From assembly GCF_003208215.1 (NCBI RefSeq), contig NZ_QKLW01000003.1:1-64000 (forward strand): a DNA stretch of 64,000 bases. Direction: 5' to 3'. The stretch comes from Marinomonas alcarazii (GTDB lineage: Bacteria; Pseudomonadota; Gammaproteobacteria; Pseudomonadales; Marinomonadaceae). Made by a program: the position numbers and the translations under genes. Shown here in pieces: positions 45,474 to 55,024 of the stretch; position 1 is the stretch's first letter; every line of letters begins with the position of its first letter. The notes under the pieces are model-generated. The model worked only from the letters and a program-made list of their open reading frames with translations, did no database searches and was not told where the DNA came from.

Positions 45474-48260
45474 TTAATGCGCCTCGTCCCAGTTGCTCCC
45501 AACTCCCGCTTCCACAAGCAAAGGCACGTCGATTTTGCTGCTATTCTGCATAATGTCGACGATTTTCTCTTTTGCGGCGTCTAGGTCTTTTTCAGCGACT
45601 TCAAAGATCAATTCATCGTGTACTTGCATGATCATTTTCACGTCTAGGTCGGTGTCTGCTAGCCAGTCGTGCATTTTGATCATGGCGCGTTTGATGATGT
45701 CGGCGGCGGAGCCTTGCATCGGTGCGTTGATCGCGGTGCGTTCGGCGGCTTGGCGCATCATGGCGTTTTTCGCTTTGATGTCTGGCAGGTACAAACGACG
45801 ACCGTAGATGGTTTCTACGTAGCCTTTTTCTTTCGCGCCTTCGCGGGTGTTTTCCATGTATTGCTGTACGCCTGGGTAACGTTCGAAGTAGCGTTTGATG
45901 TATTTACCGGCTTCTGGGCGGCCAATGCCAAGCTGTTTCGCGAGACCAAAGGCAGACATGCCGTAGATCAAGCCGAAGTTGATGGCTTTGGCGCGGCGGC
46001 GTTGTTCTGTGGTGACTTCTTCTAAGCTTACTTCGAAGACTTCCGCGGCGGTGGCTTTGTGCACGTCGGCGTCTTTGGTGAAGGCGTCTAGTAAGCCTGG
46101 ATCTTGCGACAGGTGAGCCATGATGCGTAATTCGACTTGCGAGTAGTCGGCTGCAACCAGTTTGTAGCCTTTAGGCGCAACAAAAGCTTGGCGAATACGA
46201 CGACCTTCAGTAGAACGAATCGGAATGTTCTGCAAGTTTGGATCGGTTGAAGACAAACGTCCCGTCGCGGTAATGGCTTGGTGGTAAGAGGTATGAATGC
46301 GGCCGGTTTTCTGGATCATCTCCGGCAGTTTGTCTGTGTAAGTGGATTTCAACTTAGACAGGCTGCGGTGTTCCATTATCAAGCGAGGCAGTTCATAGTC
46401 TTGCGCCAGTTCTTGCAAGATAGGTTCAGCGGTGGATGGCTGGCCTTTTGGCGTTTTCTTGATAACTGGCAAGCCTTGTTTTTCGAACAAAATAACTTGA
46501 AGTTGTTTTGGCGAACTTAGGTTAAAGCTTTCGCCCGCTTCTTCGTGGGCTTTGATTTCCAGCTCTTGTAGCTTGCCTGCGATTTCAGCGCTTTGGGCGT
46601 GAAGCAGTTCAGGATCAATCAAGGCGCCGGTTTGTTCCATTTTCGCCAAGACCGGAATCAGTGGGCATTCGATGTCTTTAAAGATGCTGACCAATTCTGG
46701 TGTGGTTTCGATTTTTGGCCAAATCGCTTGATGTAAACGCAAGGTAATGTCGGCGTCTTCGGCGGCGTAAAAGGCGGCCACTTCTAAGTCGATTTGGTTG
46801 AAAGTTTTTTGCTTGGCGCCTTTGCCGGCGATCTCTTCAAAGCTCACATTGGTGTGGCCGAGGAACTTGCTCGCCAATGTGTCCATGTCGTGGCGGGAGC
46901 TTACGGAGTTGTACACGTAAGATTCCAACATGGTGTCGTAAGCGATGCCGCGCAAGGTGATGCCGTAGTTGTTTAATACGTTGGCGTCGTATTTAAGATG
47001 TTGGCCGACTTTCGCTTGGCTGTCGTCTTCGAGCCAAGGTTTAAGTTGCTCTAGCACCCAAGCGCGGTCCAGTTGTTCTGGTGCGCCTTCGTAATCGTGC
47101 GCCACTGGAACGTAAGCGGCTTCGCCTGCTTTGATGGAGAAGGACAGGCCAACCAGCTCTGCTGCCATGTAGTTGAGGGACGTGGTTTCTGTGTCGAAGG
47201 CAACAAGATCAGCGGCTTGGATTTTTTCCAGCCACTTGGCGAAGCTGGCTTTGTCTAAGACAGTTTCGTAGTTGGCTTCAATATCTGATTTAACGGGTGT
47301 TTCTACTTGTCCGTCTTTTTGTTCAGAGGCGATGTTGCCGACTGTGTCGCTGGCGTTTTCGACGCTTGGCGCTTTGTCTAGGTCAGTTAGCCAAGTTTTG
47401 AATTCTAGTTTGGTGAACCATTCTCGCAGTTTTTCTTTGTCTGCTTCGCCGTTTTTCAATTCTTGAGGGTCGAAGGGCAGTTCCACGTCGCATTTGATGG
47501 TCGCTAGGGTGTAAGACAGCTCGGCCATCTCTTTGTTGTCGGCCATTTTTTGTTTCATGGTCTTAGAACCACGGAAGCCCAAATCGGCGATCTCGTCTAA
47601 GCGATTGTAAATGTCTTTGATGCTGCCAAGACCTTGCAATAAGGCTAGGGCCGTTTTCTCACCCACGCCCGGTACGCCGGGGATGTTGTCGACCTTGTCG
47701 CCCATTAGAGCTAGGTAATCGATAATGAGTTCTGGCGGAATGCCGAATTTGTCTTTTACGCCTTGGATGTCCATGACGGTGTTGTTCATGGTATTCACAA
47801 GGGTAACTTTTTCAGTAACCAGCTGCGCCATGTCTTTGTCGCCAGTAGAGACAATCACTTCACGACCCGCTTCGCCCACTTGTTTGGCGATGGTGCCGAT
47901 CACGTCGTCGGCTTCTACATTATCGATGATGACCAGCGGCAAGCCCATGGCTTCCACCATGCGGTGAATCGGTTCGATTTGTGGGCGCAGGTCGTCTGGC
48001 ATGGGTGGACGGTGCGCTTTGTATTCGCTGTAGATCTCGTCGCGGAAGGTTTTGCCCTTGGCGTCAAAAATGATCACCATTGGAGAGTTCGGGTACGTTT
48101 TGATTAGGCTGCGGATCATGCTGATCACTCCACGCGTGGCGTTGGTCGGGTGACCGTCGCTGGTGTGCATGGGTGGAATCGCGTGGAATGCTCGGTAAAG
48201 ATAAGACGAGCCGTCTACTAGAACCATAGGTGGAGTTTGTGTTGTAGAATCCGTAGCCAA
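45474..48260 (-). CDS. polA: DNA polymerase I
   Basis: A 928-residue, complete PolA. The 5'-3' exonuclease domain (about 12-290) has VDGSSYLYRAFHA and the helix-hairpin-helix PGVPGVGEKTA. The 3'-5' exonuclease domain has VAFDTETTSLNYM with intact acidic residues. The polymerase domain has VAADYSQVELRIMAHLS (motif A) and ends ...VGSNWDEAH. It fills gaps and removes Okazaki primers. The last 200 bases exist in a second, decayed copy at 43623-43820, so the present 3' end may have been replaced or restored during insertion of the Abi gene. Confidence 0.97.
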   Translation of the reverse strand: MATDSTTQTPPMVLVDGSSYLYRAFHAIPPMHTSDGHPTNATRGVISMIRSLIKTYPNSPMVIIFDAKGKTFRDEIYSEYKAHRPPMPDDLRPQIEPIHRMVEAMGLPLVIIDNVEADDVIGTIAKQVGEAGREVIVSTGDKDMAQLVTEKVTLVNTMNNTVMDIQGVKDKFGIPPELIIDYLALMGDKVDNIPGVPGVGEKTALALLQGLGSIKDIYNRLDEIADLGFRGSKTMKQKMADNKEMAELSYTLATIKCDVELPFDPQELKNGEADKEKLREWFTKLEFKTWLTDLDKAPSVENASDTVGNIASEQKDGQVETPVKSDIEANYETVLDKASFAKWLEKIQAADLVAFDTETTSLNYMAAELVGLSFSIKAGEAAYVPVAHDYEGAPEQLDRAWVLEQLKPWLEDDSQAKVGQHLKYDANVLNNYGITLRGIAYDTMLESYVYNSVSSRHDMDTLASKFLGHTNVSFEEIAGKGAKQKTFNQIDLEVAAFYAAEDADITLRLHQAIWPKIETTPELVSIFKDIECPLIPVLAKMEQTGALIDPELLHAQSAEIAGKLQELEIKAHEEAGESFNLSSPKQLQVILFEKQGLPVIKKTPKGQPSTAEPILQELAQDYELPRLIMEHRSLSKLKSTYTDKLPEMIQKTGRIHTSYHQAITATGRLSSTDPNLQNIPIRSTEGRRIRQAFVAPKGYKLVAADYSQVELRIMAHLSQDPGLLDAFTKDADVHKATAAEVFEVSLEEVTTEQRRRAKAINFGLIYGMSAFGLAKQLGIGRPEAGKYIKRYFERYPGVQQYMENTREGAKEKGYVETIYGRRLYLPDIKAKNAMMRQAAERTAINAPMQGSAADIIKRAMIKMHDWLADTDLDVKMIMQVHDELIFEVAEKDLDAAKEKIVDIMQNSSKIDVPLLVEAGVGSNWDEAH

Positions 48261-48369
48261 AATAGAACCTCTTTGTGAATCGGCAAATATGAGGTCTATT
48301 CTATGTGTTTGAGCGTGTTTTTACAGCCAAAATGGCGGATAAGTTTTGAAAGCTTTTTCTGTGGAGGTT

Positions 48370-49467
48370 CTAGCTTACTGGCGAACGTTGCTGCGATAGA
48401 CTGTCGTTGTAAATAACGGATTGATCTCGGCCATTGTTTTTTGCGCTATAGAGTGCCTTGTCTGCTTGTTCGACCAATGCAAAAAAGTGCTCATGAGCCG
48501 CGATGTTTGAAACACCCACACTAACGGTTACTTTTCCTACGGTTTTGTAAGGCAAGGCTCCTAGGGAGTTTTGAAACATAGTGCCAATGTAGGGCAAGGT
48601 GCTGGTTTTAGGGTTGACCAATACAATAGCAAATTCTTCGCCTCCCCAGCGCGTTATGATGTGTTTTTCAAAGTAAATAGAGCGAAGGCGAGAGGCCACT
48701 TCTACTAAAACATGGTCGCCAGTACCATGACCGTAACGGTCATTGATATTTTTAAAATAATCTATGTCGATCAGTAAGACACAGATTTTATCATCTTGAT
48801 TGAGTTGCCCCATCCAATTCTGTAAACCTCGACGATTGTACAGATCCGTTAAGAAGTCTCGTCCTGCTTCTTCTTCCGTTCTTCTCAATAAAGACGCGAC
48901 GCTGTCTAAATGACGCAGGATTCGTCTTTGATAAGGCAAAATAGAGCAGAGCAAAAGGCTGGCGGGTCCCAGTAGTGACAAAATTTCATAACCGCGCTGC
49001 GAATGGAGTTCATTAGGGTGAAGTACCAAGTAATGCAAAATCGGTAGACTGATAATTAGCCAAACAAGCGCGACGGTATTTTTGTAGGCCTTGGGCAGCA
49101 TGATCATGCCAATTGCCACAGCTGAGATCATTACACCGGTTATTGGAGGGAATTCATCAATGAAGCGCCACTTCCCAAGCCACGCCATGATAAGAAAATA
49201 GTAAGTGGCGGGAACCAAGGAAAACAATCCAACGAAGGCACAAAGTTTAATAACAAGGTTGGCGTGTTTTAGCGGGTTCTGATGCAAATACGCCAGTAAT
49301 ATCAGCATGCTGGCGACATTAAATCCAGGGACAAGCACATCAATTATGTGACCACGTGGAAACACAGCGAAGAACACCAAAAATAAAAAGCTGCTCAAAC
49401 AAAAGGCGATCAGCATTCTGTAGATGGTGGATATCTTGATGTCATTTTGTACGTTTTGGTTTTTCAT
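48370..49467 (-). CDS. Membrane diguanylate cyclase (GGDEF)
   Basis: A 365-residue protein with an N-terminal membrane region of about six to seven helices (to about residue 180) and a C-terminal GGDEF domain. The motif reads RWGGEEF, an active variant; FLTDLYNRRGL and DIDYFKNINDRYGHGTGD are intact. No RxxD inhibitory site is at the usual place. It makes c-di-GMP in response to an unknown membrane signal. Confidence 0.9.
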   Translation of the reverse strand: MKNQNVQNDIKISTIYRMLIAFCLSSFLFLVFFAVFPRGHIIDVLVPGFNVASMLILLAYLHQNPLKHANLVIKLCAFVGLFSLVPATYYFLIMAWLGKWRFIDEFPPITGVMISAVAIGMIMLPKAYKNTVALVWLIISLPILHYLVLHPNELHSQRGYEILSLLGPASLLLCSILPYQRRILRHLDSVASLLRRTEEEAGRDFLTDLYNRRGLQNWMGQLNQDDKICVLLIDIDYFKNINDRYGHGTGDHVLVEVASRLRSIYFEKHIITRWGGEEFAIVLVNPKTSTLPYIGTMFQNSLGALPYKTVGKVTVSVGVSNIAAHEHFFALVEQADKALYSAKNNGRDQSVIYNDSLSQQRSPVS

Positions 49468-49721
49468 TTCTATGATTGTAAGGTGTTCCCACCATTATAA
49501 AATTCTATAATAGATAGTTTGCTTCTTTTCGTCTGTTGTCTCTTCGTGAACATATGTTTTTTAAGTTGTCTCAGATGTAAAGGGAAAAGAGGGAGGTGAG
49601 ATAAATTGTGTACAGAAAAAGGCCTATTTATGTGAGTTAGAATTGACCTTTCGAAGCGAATTGTAGAGCATAGGCAATAATTTTTTCATTCCACCCCTTT
49701 TAGACAACAATAGGTAAAAAC
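49468..49721. promoter_or_regulatory. Divergent region between the GGDEF gene and thrB
   Basis: About 250 bases that should hold promoters for both genes and the start of the thrB-DUF1007-LysE-MarC run. No specific operator or RNA gene was recognised. Confidence 0.35.
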
Positions 49722-50684
49722 TTGGCTGTTTACACTACCCTTTCGGACTCCGACATGCGCGCCTTAGTGGCCGATTATTATTTAGGTGAACTGGTTTCGT
49801 TCCAAGGCATTTCCGGCGGGGTAGAAAATACCAACTATTTTTTGAACACCACCACAGGAAAGTATGTGGTGACCTTGTTTGAAGAGTTTGATTTAGACGA
49901 AGTTCCTTACTTTTTAGATGTAGTCGCACACTTGAAACACAAAGGCTTTAATGTTCCAGCGGCCTTGATTGATATCCATGGTGAGCGCTTACGTGAAGTA
50001 AATGGTCGCCCGACTATTATTGTTGATTGCTTCCCCGGTGGAGAGCTAAAAGGCACAGATGAAAACTCTTGCCGACTAATGGGCGAAGCCTTGGCGAAGC
50101 TGCACATTGCGGGCGAAGATTTCCCTGTTCATCGCGATAGCCACCGTGGTGTGGCGTGGTGGCACAAAACCAGCCAAGCTATTGCCAGTGAGCTAGAGCC
50201 TGAACAAGCCGAGTTATTGTTATCACAAATCGCTGAATTTGATGCGTTTATCGCGGAACACCCAAACCTTCCTAAGACCACGATTCACGGTGATTTGTTC
50301 TACAACAACACCTTGTTTGAAGGCAACAAGCTGTCTGCCATTATCGATTTCTACAATGCCTGCCACTCTTGGGTAATGTACGACTTAGCTATTGTGGTAA
50401 ACGATTGGTGTTCGGATATGGCGACAGGTGAGTTGGATAAAGCCAAGTATAAGGCGTTAATAAAAGCCTATTTGCATGAGCGTGAAGCGAGCCCAGAAGA
50501 AGTGCTTGCTTGGCCGCATATGTTAAAAATCGCCGCGTTGCGTTTTTGGTTGTCGCGTTTGGAGGCTTGGCATGGCGCGAAGCATGATCCAGAGCGTTTG
50601 GCGCAGCAACATGATCCGCTCGAATTCCAACGTATTTTAGAGTCTCGAGTGAAATACTCTCCGAGCTTAGTCGAGTTCCTATAA
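49722..50684 (+). CDS. thrB: Homoserine kinase (APH-fold, ThrB type II)
   Basis: A 320-residue kinase of the aminoglycoside-phosphotransferase fold. It begins with TTG (MAVYTTLSD, the family start) preceded by AGG seven bases upstream. GGVENTNYFL, TTIHGDLFYNNTLF (catalytic HGD...N) and SAIIDFYNACHSWVMYDLAI (metal-binding Asp) are the family motifs. It phosphorylates homoserine in threonine synthesis. The GHMP-type ThrB of enterics is unrelated. DUF1007 follows after 25 bases. Confidence 0.93.
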   Translation: MAVYTTLSDSDMRALVADYYLGELVSFQGISGGVENTNYFLNTTTGKYVVTLFEEFDLDEVPYFLDVVAHLKHKGFNVPAALIDIHGERLREVNGRPTIIVDCFPGGELKGTDENSCRLMGEALAKLHIAGEDFPVHRDSHRGVAWWHKTSQAIASELEPEQAELLLSQIAEFDAFIAEHPNLPKTTIHGDLFYNNTLFEGNKLSAIIDFYNACHSWVMYDLAIVVNDWCSDMATGELDKAKYKALIKAYLHEREASPEEVLAWPHMLKIAALRFWLSRLEAWHGAKHDPERLAQQHDPLEFQRILESRVKYSPSLVEFL

Positions 50685-50709
50685 GGCACTGTTTATAAAG
50701 GGTCACAGT

Positions 50710-51276
50710 ATGATGCGTTTTTGGTTGTGTTTATGCGTTACGGCATTATTTGCAGGGTCTGCGATGGCGCATCCTCATGTTTGGGTGGATTCGCAGTATC
50801 GTGTCAAAGTGGATCAAGCGAAGATCGACAAACTGGAAGCCACATGGGAACTGGATCTTTTTACATCGACAAGCTTGATAGCCGAATACGACGTAGACGG
50901 TGATGGCGAGCTAACAGGCCAAGAAAAGCTCGACATGATCGACGTGCTTAAGAGCTTTGAAAATTACGGTTTTTTTATCAAAATGAAGCAAGATGGCGCA
51001 GATTTGCTGCCAGAACAAGTGCATGTTGCGGATGTTCGCATTCGTGACCAAATGTTGTGGATTCGCCTAGCCATCGATTTGCCTAGCCCTGTGAATCTGG
51101 AAACATCGACATTAAGCTTGGCCTTTGGTGACGACGAATTGTATTTCGCCATGGAGCCATTAGAAGAAGGGCTAGTGCGTTTGTCTGGTGCTTTATCCGA
51201 AGTGTGTACGCCAGTAGAACGTGAAGCGACCGAAACATCGGTGGCGGTTTGGGTTGATTTAACGTGTCAGCCTTAA
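50710..51276 (+). CDS. DUF1007 periplasmic protein
   Basis: A 188-residue secreted protein: signal peptide to about residue 20 (cleaved before HPHVW), then a conserved HPHVWVD start and an EF-hand-like YDVDGDGELTGQEK segment. DUF1007 proteins commonly neighbour NicO/RcnA-like metal transporters and are often Zur-controlled; here the transporter gene lies 1.5 kb downstream past LysE and MarC genes. A metal-handling role is inferred. Confidence 0.85.
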   Translation: MMRFWLCLCVTALFAGSAMAHPHVWVDSQYRVKVDQAKIDKLEATWELDLFTSTSLIAEYDVDGDGELTGQEKLDMIDVLKSFENYGFFIKMKQDGADLLPEQVHVADVRIRDQMLWIRLAIDLPSPVNLETSTLSLAFGDDELYFAMEPLEEGLVRLSGALSEVCTPVEREATETSVAVWVDLTCQP

Positions 51277-51329
51277 TCTAATGATCATCTCGTGATTCTT
51301 TTCAACGCCTCATACAAAGGTTTAAGCAC

Positions 51330-51965
51330 ATGTTAGAACATTTCCAATGGTTGCCTTTCTTAGCCGCTATCACGGTACTGACGATGAGTCCGGGTGTGGA
51401 TACTATTTTGGTGATGCGTAACGCGGCGTCTGGCGGCTGGCGATTGGGCTTTTTGACTAGCTTGGGGATTTGCATGGGGCTGTTTGCTCATGCAACCGTA
51501 TCGGCGCTGGGGTTGTCGGTCATTCTGCTAGGTTCTGCGGGATTATTTACGGCGTTTAAATTAGCGGGCGCTGCGTATCTGGTGTATTTGGGTGTACAAG
51601 CGATTCGCAGTGCGATGAAACCTGTCGGCATGACGTTTAATGATGCTAAAAATCCAAAAGCAATAACGGCATGGGGCAGCTTTCGCCAAGGCATTTTGTC
51701 TAATGTGTTGAACCCAAAACCGATTATTTTTTACATGGCATTTTTGCCGCAGTTTATTGACCCTAGCCATTCTGCCTTGGCGCAATCTCTTTTCATGGCC
51801 TCACTGCACTTTATCATCGCAATGGTGTGGCAAACGTTTCTTGCACTTATGGTTCATAAGGCGCGAGTTTGGCTGGCGCGACCAAAAGTGGCGTTGGTTT
51901 TAGATGGCCTAACTGGCGTATTGCTATTGGGCTTTGGTGTAAAACTCGCATTGAGTCAACGCTGA
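51330..51965 (+). CDS. LysE/RhtB-family amino-acid exporter
   Basis: A 211-residue membrane protein with about six helices. TVLTMSPGVDTILVMRNAASGGWRLG and FRQGILSNVLNPKPIIFYMAFLPQF are LysE/RhtB signatures. Exports amino acids such as threonine or homoserine lactone; nearness to thrB makes threonine/homoserine attractive but unproven. It follows DUF1007 by 53 bases. Confidence 0.92.
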   Translation: MLEHFQWLPFLAAITVLTMSPGVDTILVMRNAASGGWRLGFLTSLGICMGLFAHATVSALGLSVILLGSAGLFTAFKLAGAAYLVYLGVQAIRSAMKPVGMTFNDAKNPKAITAWGSFRQGILSNVLNPKPIIFYMAFLPQFIDPSHSALAQSLFMASLHFIIAMVWQTFLALMVHKARVWLARPKVALVLDGLTGVLLLGFGVKLALSQR

Positions 51966-52001
51966 TCGCGGGGCTTTGTGCTTTACTGGTGATTCCCTTA
52001 A

Positions 52002-52622
52002 ATGAGTTTATTGATCTCGACTTCGATTAAGTTCTTCTTTCTTTTCGCGCCGTTTTTTGTGCTGTCTATGTTTCTTGCGTTAACCCGCGGAGAATCTTCG
52101 GCATCCCGTCGACAAGTGGCAAATAAAGCCATTATTGCGTCGGTCGCGATTTCTATTGTGTTGCTGTTTTTTGGCGGCAGTTTGTTTGCCGTATTGGGTA
52201 TCACGCTGGATTCTTTTCGTATTGGCTCTGGTATTTTGTTGTTTATGTCGGCGTTGAGTTTGGTGCGAGACGGAACGCGTAACCATGCCGTTGGCATGCC
52301 CAGTGAAGAACGTGATGACGTGTCGGTTGTGCCATTAGCGGTGCCGACCATTATTGGGCCTGCGACCATAGGTACGATTCTTGTCTATGGTGCTGAGTTG
52401 CAAGGCTGGGATTTGTTCATCGGTTTGTGCGGTTTGTTGTTGGCCTTGGGAACCTTGGCGATCATTCTGTATTCTGGTTCCTTGATCGAGAAAATGTTGG
52501 GCCGAACAGGGTTGAATGTGTTGTCTAAAATTACCGGTTTGATCTTGGCTGCCATGGCTGCGCAAATCTTTATGAGCGGTGTGATGGGCTTTATAGAACC
52601 TGTCACAACGGCCGTTAGCTAA
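52002..52622 (+). CDS. MarC-family inner-membrane protein
   Basis: A 206-residue protein with six helices. VPLAVPTIIGPATIGTILVYG is the pfam01914 core (usual P-x-A-x-P/T-x-x-G-P). Role unknown; MarC proteins were wrongly linked to multiple antibiotic resistance. It follows the LysE gene by 36 bases. Confidence 0.9.
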   Translation: MSLLISTSIKFFFLFAPFFVLSMFLALTRGESSASRRQVANKAIIASVAISIVLLFFGGSLFAVLGITLDSFRIGSGILLFMSALSLVRDGTRNHAVGMPSEERDDVSVVPLAVPTIIGPATIGTILVYGAELQGWDLFIGLCGLLLALGTLAIILYSGSLIEKMLGRTGLNVLSKITGLILAAMAAQIFMSGVMGFIEPVTTAVS

Positions 52623-52688
52623 AGGGTTATGCGTTAATCTTGTACAAAATGCGGCGTTTCTAGGCTTTGGCTTCTCCTTGGGTTTTAC

Positions 52689-52705
52689 TTGTTATATCAT
52701 AACAA
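52689..52705 (+). promoter_or_regulatory. Zur box upstream of the zinc unit
   Basis: TTGTTATATCATAACAA is a perfect 7-base inverted repeat with a 3-base centre. Its core TGTTATATCATAACA departs from the enterobacterial Zur palindrome TGTTATANTATAACA at one position. It lies 30 bases before the first gene of the transporter-zur-znuC-znuB run, where a bound repressor would block transcription when zinc is ample. Confidence 0.85.
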
Positions 52706-52735
52706 AATTCTATCCAATCTCGGTGAGAGCCAATT

Positions 52736-53713
52736 ATGGCAAAGAACGTCGCTTTTTTATTGTTATCTTTTTTATGTCTCAACTCGCCTCTTTATGCCGC
52801 GATGGATTTTGCGGTGTATCAAGATTTTATCCAGTGGGTGATTTCTCAGCAGGCCACGTTTCATCGTGAGCTAGTGTCTTTAGTTCGCTCTATTAGTAAG
52901 GGCGGCAGTCCGGTTTTGTTGTGGGGATTAATCTCTACGAGCTTCTTTTACGGTGTGTTTCACGCCGCAGGCCCAGGTCATGGTAAGGCGGTTATTTCCG
53001 CTTATATGCTGGCAAGCAAAGCCCCGCTTCGTCGTGGTATTAGCCTTGCGTTCTTGTGCGCTGGCGTTCAGGCGGTGATGGCTATATTGGTTATTGTGGT
53101 GCTGAGCCAAGTGTTTTCTTTGGCGGGAAAAGCGATGCAAATCAGCCGCTTTTTTGAAGTAGCGAGTTTTGCTGCCGTTGGTTTGATTGGCGTGTGGATC
53201 TTTGTGCGTTTGTTGCGCGGTAAATCTGGTTGTGGTCACGATCACTCGCAAGATCACCTAGAAGAGCATCACAGCCACGATCACGCACATCATGGGCATA
53301 GCCATGACGGTCATGGGCACTCACACGGTCATTCTGATGATCACGCTTGTTGTTCGCATCACGAGAATGAAGCGAAGACCGCTCGTCGAAGTATTTGGGC
53401 GATGGTGGCCGCGGTTGGTATTCGTCCTTGTACAGGGGCGATTTTGGTTTTGTTATTTTCCGTGAGTACGGGCATTTTTGTTTGGGGCTTGGTGGCAACT
53501 TTTGCCATGGCGCTAGGCACCGCTATTACAGTGGCGGCTTTGGCGGGCGTCAGTGTCTTTGTTCGTGATACCGGTTTTGCGTTAAGCAGTGAGCATCGTG
53601 TTTGGCGACAACGAGTATCGCGCACCTTTGGTTTTATTGCCGCTTTCGCTTTGATTATCATCAGTACTTCAATGATTTGGAGCTACTTAAGTAATGCAGG
53701 AAGGGCTTTCTAA
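52736..53713 (+). CDS. NicO/RcnA-type metal transporter with histidine-rich loop, probably zinc
   Basis: A 325-residue inner-membrane protein: signal-like first segment, then six or so helices. HAAGPGHGKAV (near 78-88) and AVGIRPCTGAILVLLF are the NicO (nickel/cobalt) family motifs. A cytosolic or periplasmic loop of about 45 residues around 165-215 is almost all His, Asp, Gly and Ser (for example HSHDGHGHSHGHSDDH). It is first in the zinc unit and its gene stop overlaps the zur start by one base, so zinc rather than nickel is inferred. Confidence 0.9.
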   Translation: MAKNVAFLLLSFLCLNSPLYAAMDFAVYQDFIQWVISQQATFHRELVSLVRSISKGGSPVLLWGLISTSFFYGVFHAAGPGHGKAVISAYMLASKAPLRRGISLAFLCAGVQAVMAILVIVVLSQVFSLAGKAMQISRFFEVASFAAVGLIGVWIFVRLLRGKSGCGHDHSQDHLEEHHSHDHAHHGHSHDGHGHSHGHSDDHACCSHHENEAKTARRSIWAMVAAVGIRPCTGAILVLLFSVSTGIFVWGLVATFAMALGTAITVAALAGVSVFVRDTGFALSSEHRVWRQRVSRTFGFIAAFALIIISTSMIWSYLSNAGRAF

Positions 53714-54213
53714 TGAAACATGAAGACGCACATCAGCACGTACACCACAATCATAATGACTGTATCGAGAGCGCGCTAAGCACGGCGGAAGCATTATGTA
53801 TTCAGCAAGGGCAGCGCCTGACAAAAGTACGCCGTCGTGCCTTGGAGTTAATTTGGGAAAGCCACCGTCCGCTAGGCGCTTATCAGTTATTGGCGAAACT
53901 GGCGGAAGAAGGGTTCAACTCGGCACCGCCAACTGTGTATCGCGCCTTGGATTTTTTGCTGGGGGCGGGTCTTATCCACAAAGTGGAATCGATGAACGCC
54001 TACCTTGGTTGTGCCCATGCAGACAAAGCGCACAAAGGGTATTTTTTGATTTGCGATGAATGTCACAATGTTATGGAATTTGATTACCAAGATATTCACG
54101 CGGCGTTGGTTGAAAAAGCCGCGCGCCAAGGCTTTGAATTACGAGCAGAAACCATCGAATTAACGGGTTTATGTGAGAAGTGTAAGGGAAAATCAGTAGG
54201 AGCAAGCGCGTGA
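53713..54213 (+). CDS. zur: Zinc uptake regulator (Fur family)
   Basis: A 166-residue Fur-family repressor. Winged helix about 30-95 ([36 protein letters not shown]). The structural zinc site has CDECH and [22 protein letters not shown] is Zur-like. An N-terminal His-rich tail ([14 protein letters not shown]) is an addition. It overlaps both neighbours (1 base with the transporter gene, 4 with znuC), so translation is coupled. With zinc it should repress this unit through the box at 52689. Confidence 0.94.
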   Translation: MKHEDAHQHVHHNHNDCIESALSTAEALCIQQGQRLTKVRRRALELIWESHRPLGAYQLLAKLAEEGFNSAPPTVYRALDFLLGAGLIHKVESMNAYLGCAHADKAHKGYFLICDECHNVMEFDYQDIHAALVEKAARQGFELRAETIELTGLCEKCKGKSVGASA

Positions 54214-54986
54214 GTAAGCGATTGGTTGCCTTTGACAATATTGGCATTGCGTTTGACGGTCGGGTGTTGCTCGAAAACATCGATATGACAATCAGTGAAG
54301 GTGAGATTGTCACCTTGATTGGCCCTAACGGCAGCGGCAAAAGTACGCTGATTCGTACCTTGCTCGGTTTGCAAGAAGCCACTTCTGGCGAAGTGGTAAG
54401 ACATAAGACATTGCGCATTGGTTATATGCCGCAAAAACTGCATATTGATCCAACCTTGCCATTAACGGTGAAGCATTTCTTAGCCTTGGTTCGTGGCGTT
54501 GATAAACAGCAAATTCTTCCGACCTTAGAAAAACTGGGTATTGCTCATTTGCTGCAATCCCAGGTGCATGTGTTGTCCGGCGGTGAAACGCAGCGTGTTT
54601 TATTAGCGCGGGCTTTGCTGAATCGACCGAATTTATTGGTACTCGATGAGCCAGTGCAAGGCGTGGATGTGAATGGTCAGGTGGAACTTTACAACCTGAT
54701 TGAAGGCATACGAAATGAGCTAAATTGCGGCGTTTTGATGGTTTCCCATGATTTGCATTTGGTGATGGCAAAAACCGATACAGTGGTGTGTATTAACCAG
54801 CACGTGTGCTGTTCTGGCAGCCCACAACACGTCACGGGTCACCCTGCTTATCAAGCCTTATTTGGCGTGCCGGGAGCAGACGAGTCCATCGCTATTTATG
54901 CCCATCAGCACGATCACGTTCATGATGAACACGGCAGTATTTTGTCGGACGACGGCGATGCTCACGCCCATTGTAAACATCATTAA
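54210..54986 (+). CDS. znuC: Zinc ABC transporter ATP-binding protein
   Basis: A 258-residue ABC ATPase: Walker [10 protein letters not shown], signature [16 protein letters not shown], Walker B LLVLDEP and the switch His in VSHDLHLV. The C-terminus is histidine-rich ([13 protein letters not shown] ... HAHCKHH), as often in ZnuC. GTG start inside the last codons of zur. It energises zinc import with ZnuB; the binding protein gene znuA is not in this cluster or elsewhere in the window. Confidence 0.95.
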   Translation: MSKRLVAFDNIGIAFDGRVLLENIDMTISEGEIVTLIGPNGSGKSTLIRTLLGLQEATSGEVVRHKTLRIGYMPQKLHIDPTLPLTVKHFLALVRGVDKQQILPTLEKLGIAHLLQSQVHVLSGGETQRVLLARALLNRPNLLVLDEPVQGVDVNGQVELYNLIEGIRNELNCGVLMVSHDLHLVMAKTDTVVCINQHVCCSGSPQHVTGHPAYQALFGVPGADESIAIYAHQHDHVHDEHGSILSDDGDAHAHCKHH

Positions 54987-55024
54987 TCACACCTAAGTTA
55001 GCCGATATTGGAGTTAGTAAAACC

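Noticed and set aside
53230..53345. Histidine-codon-rich stretch considered as a DNA tandem repeat
   Set aside because: It is the coding sequence of the metal-binding loop of the NicO-type transporter, with mixed His/Gly/Ser/Asp codons and no regular unit length.
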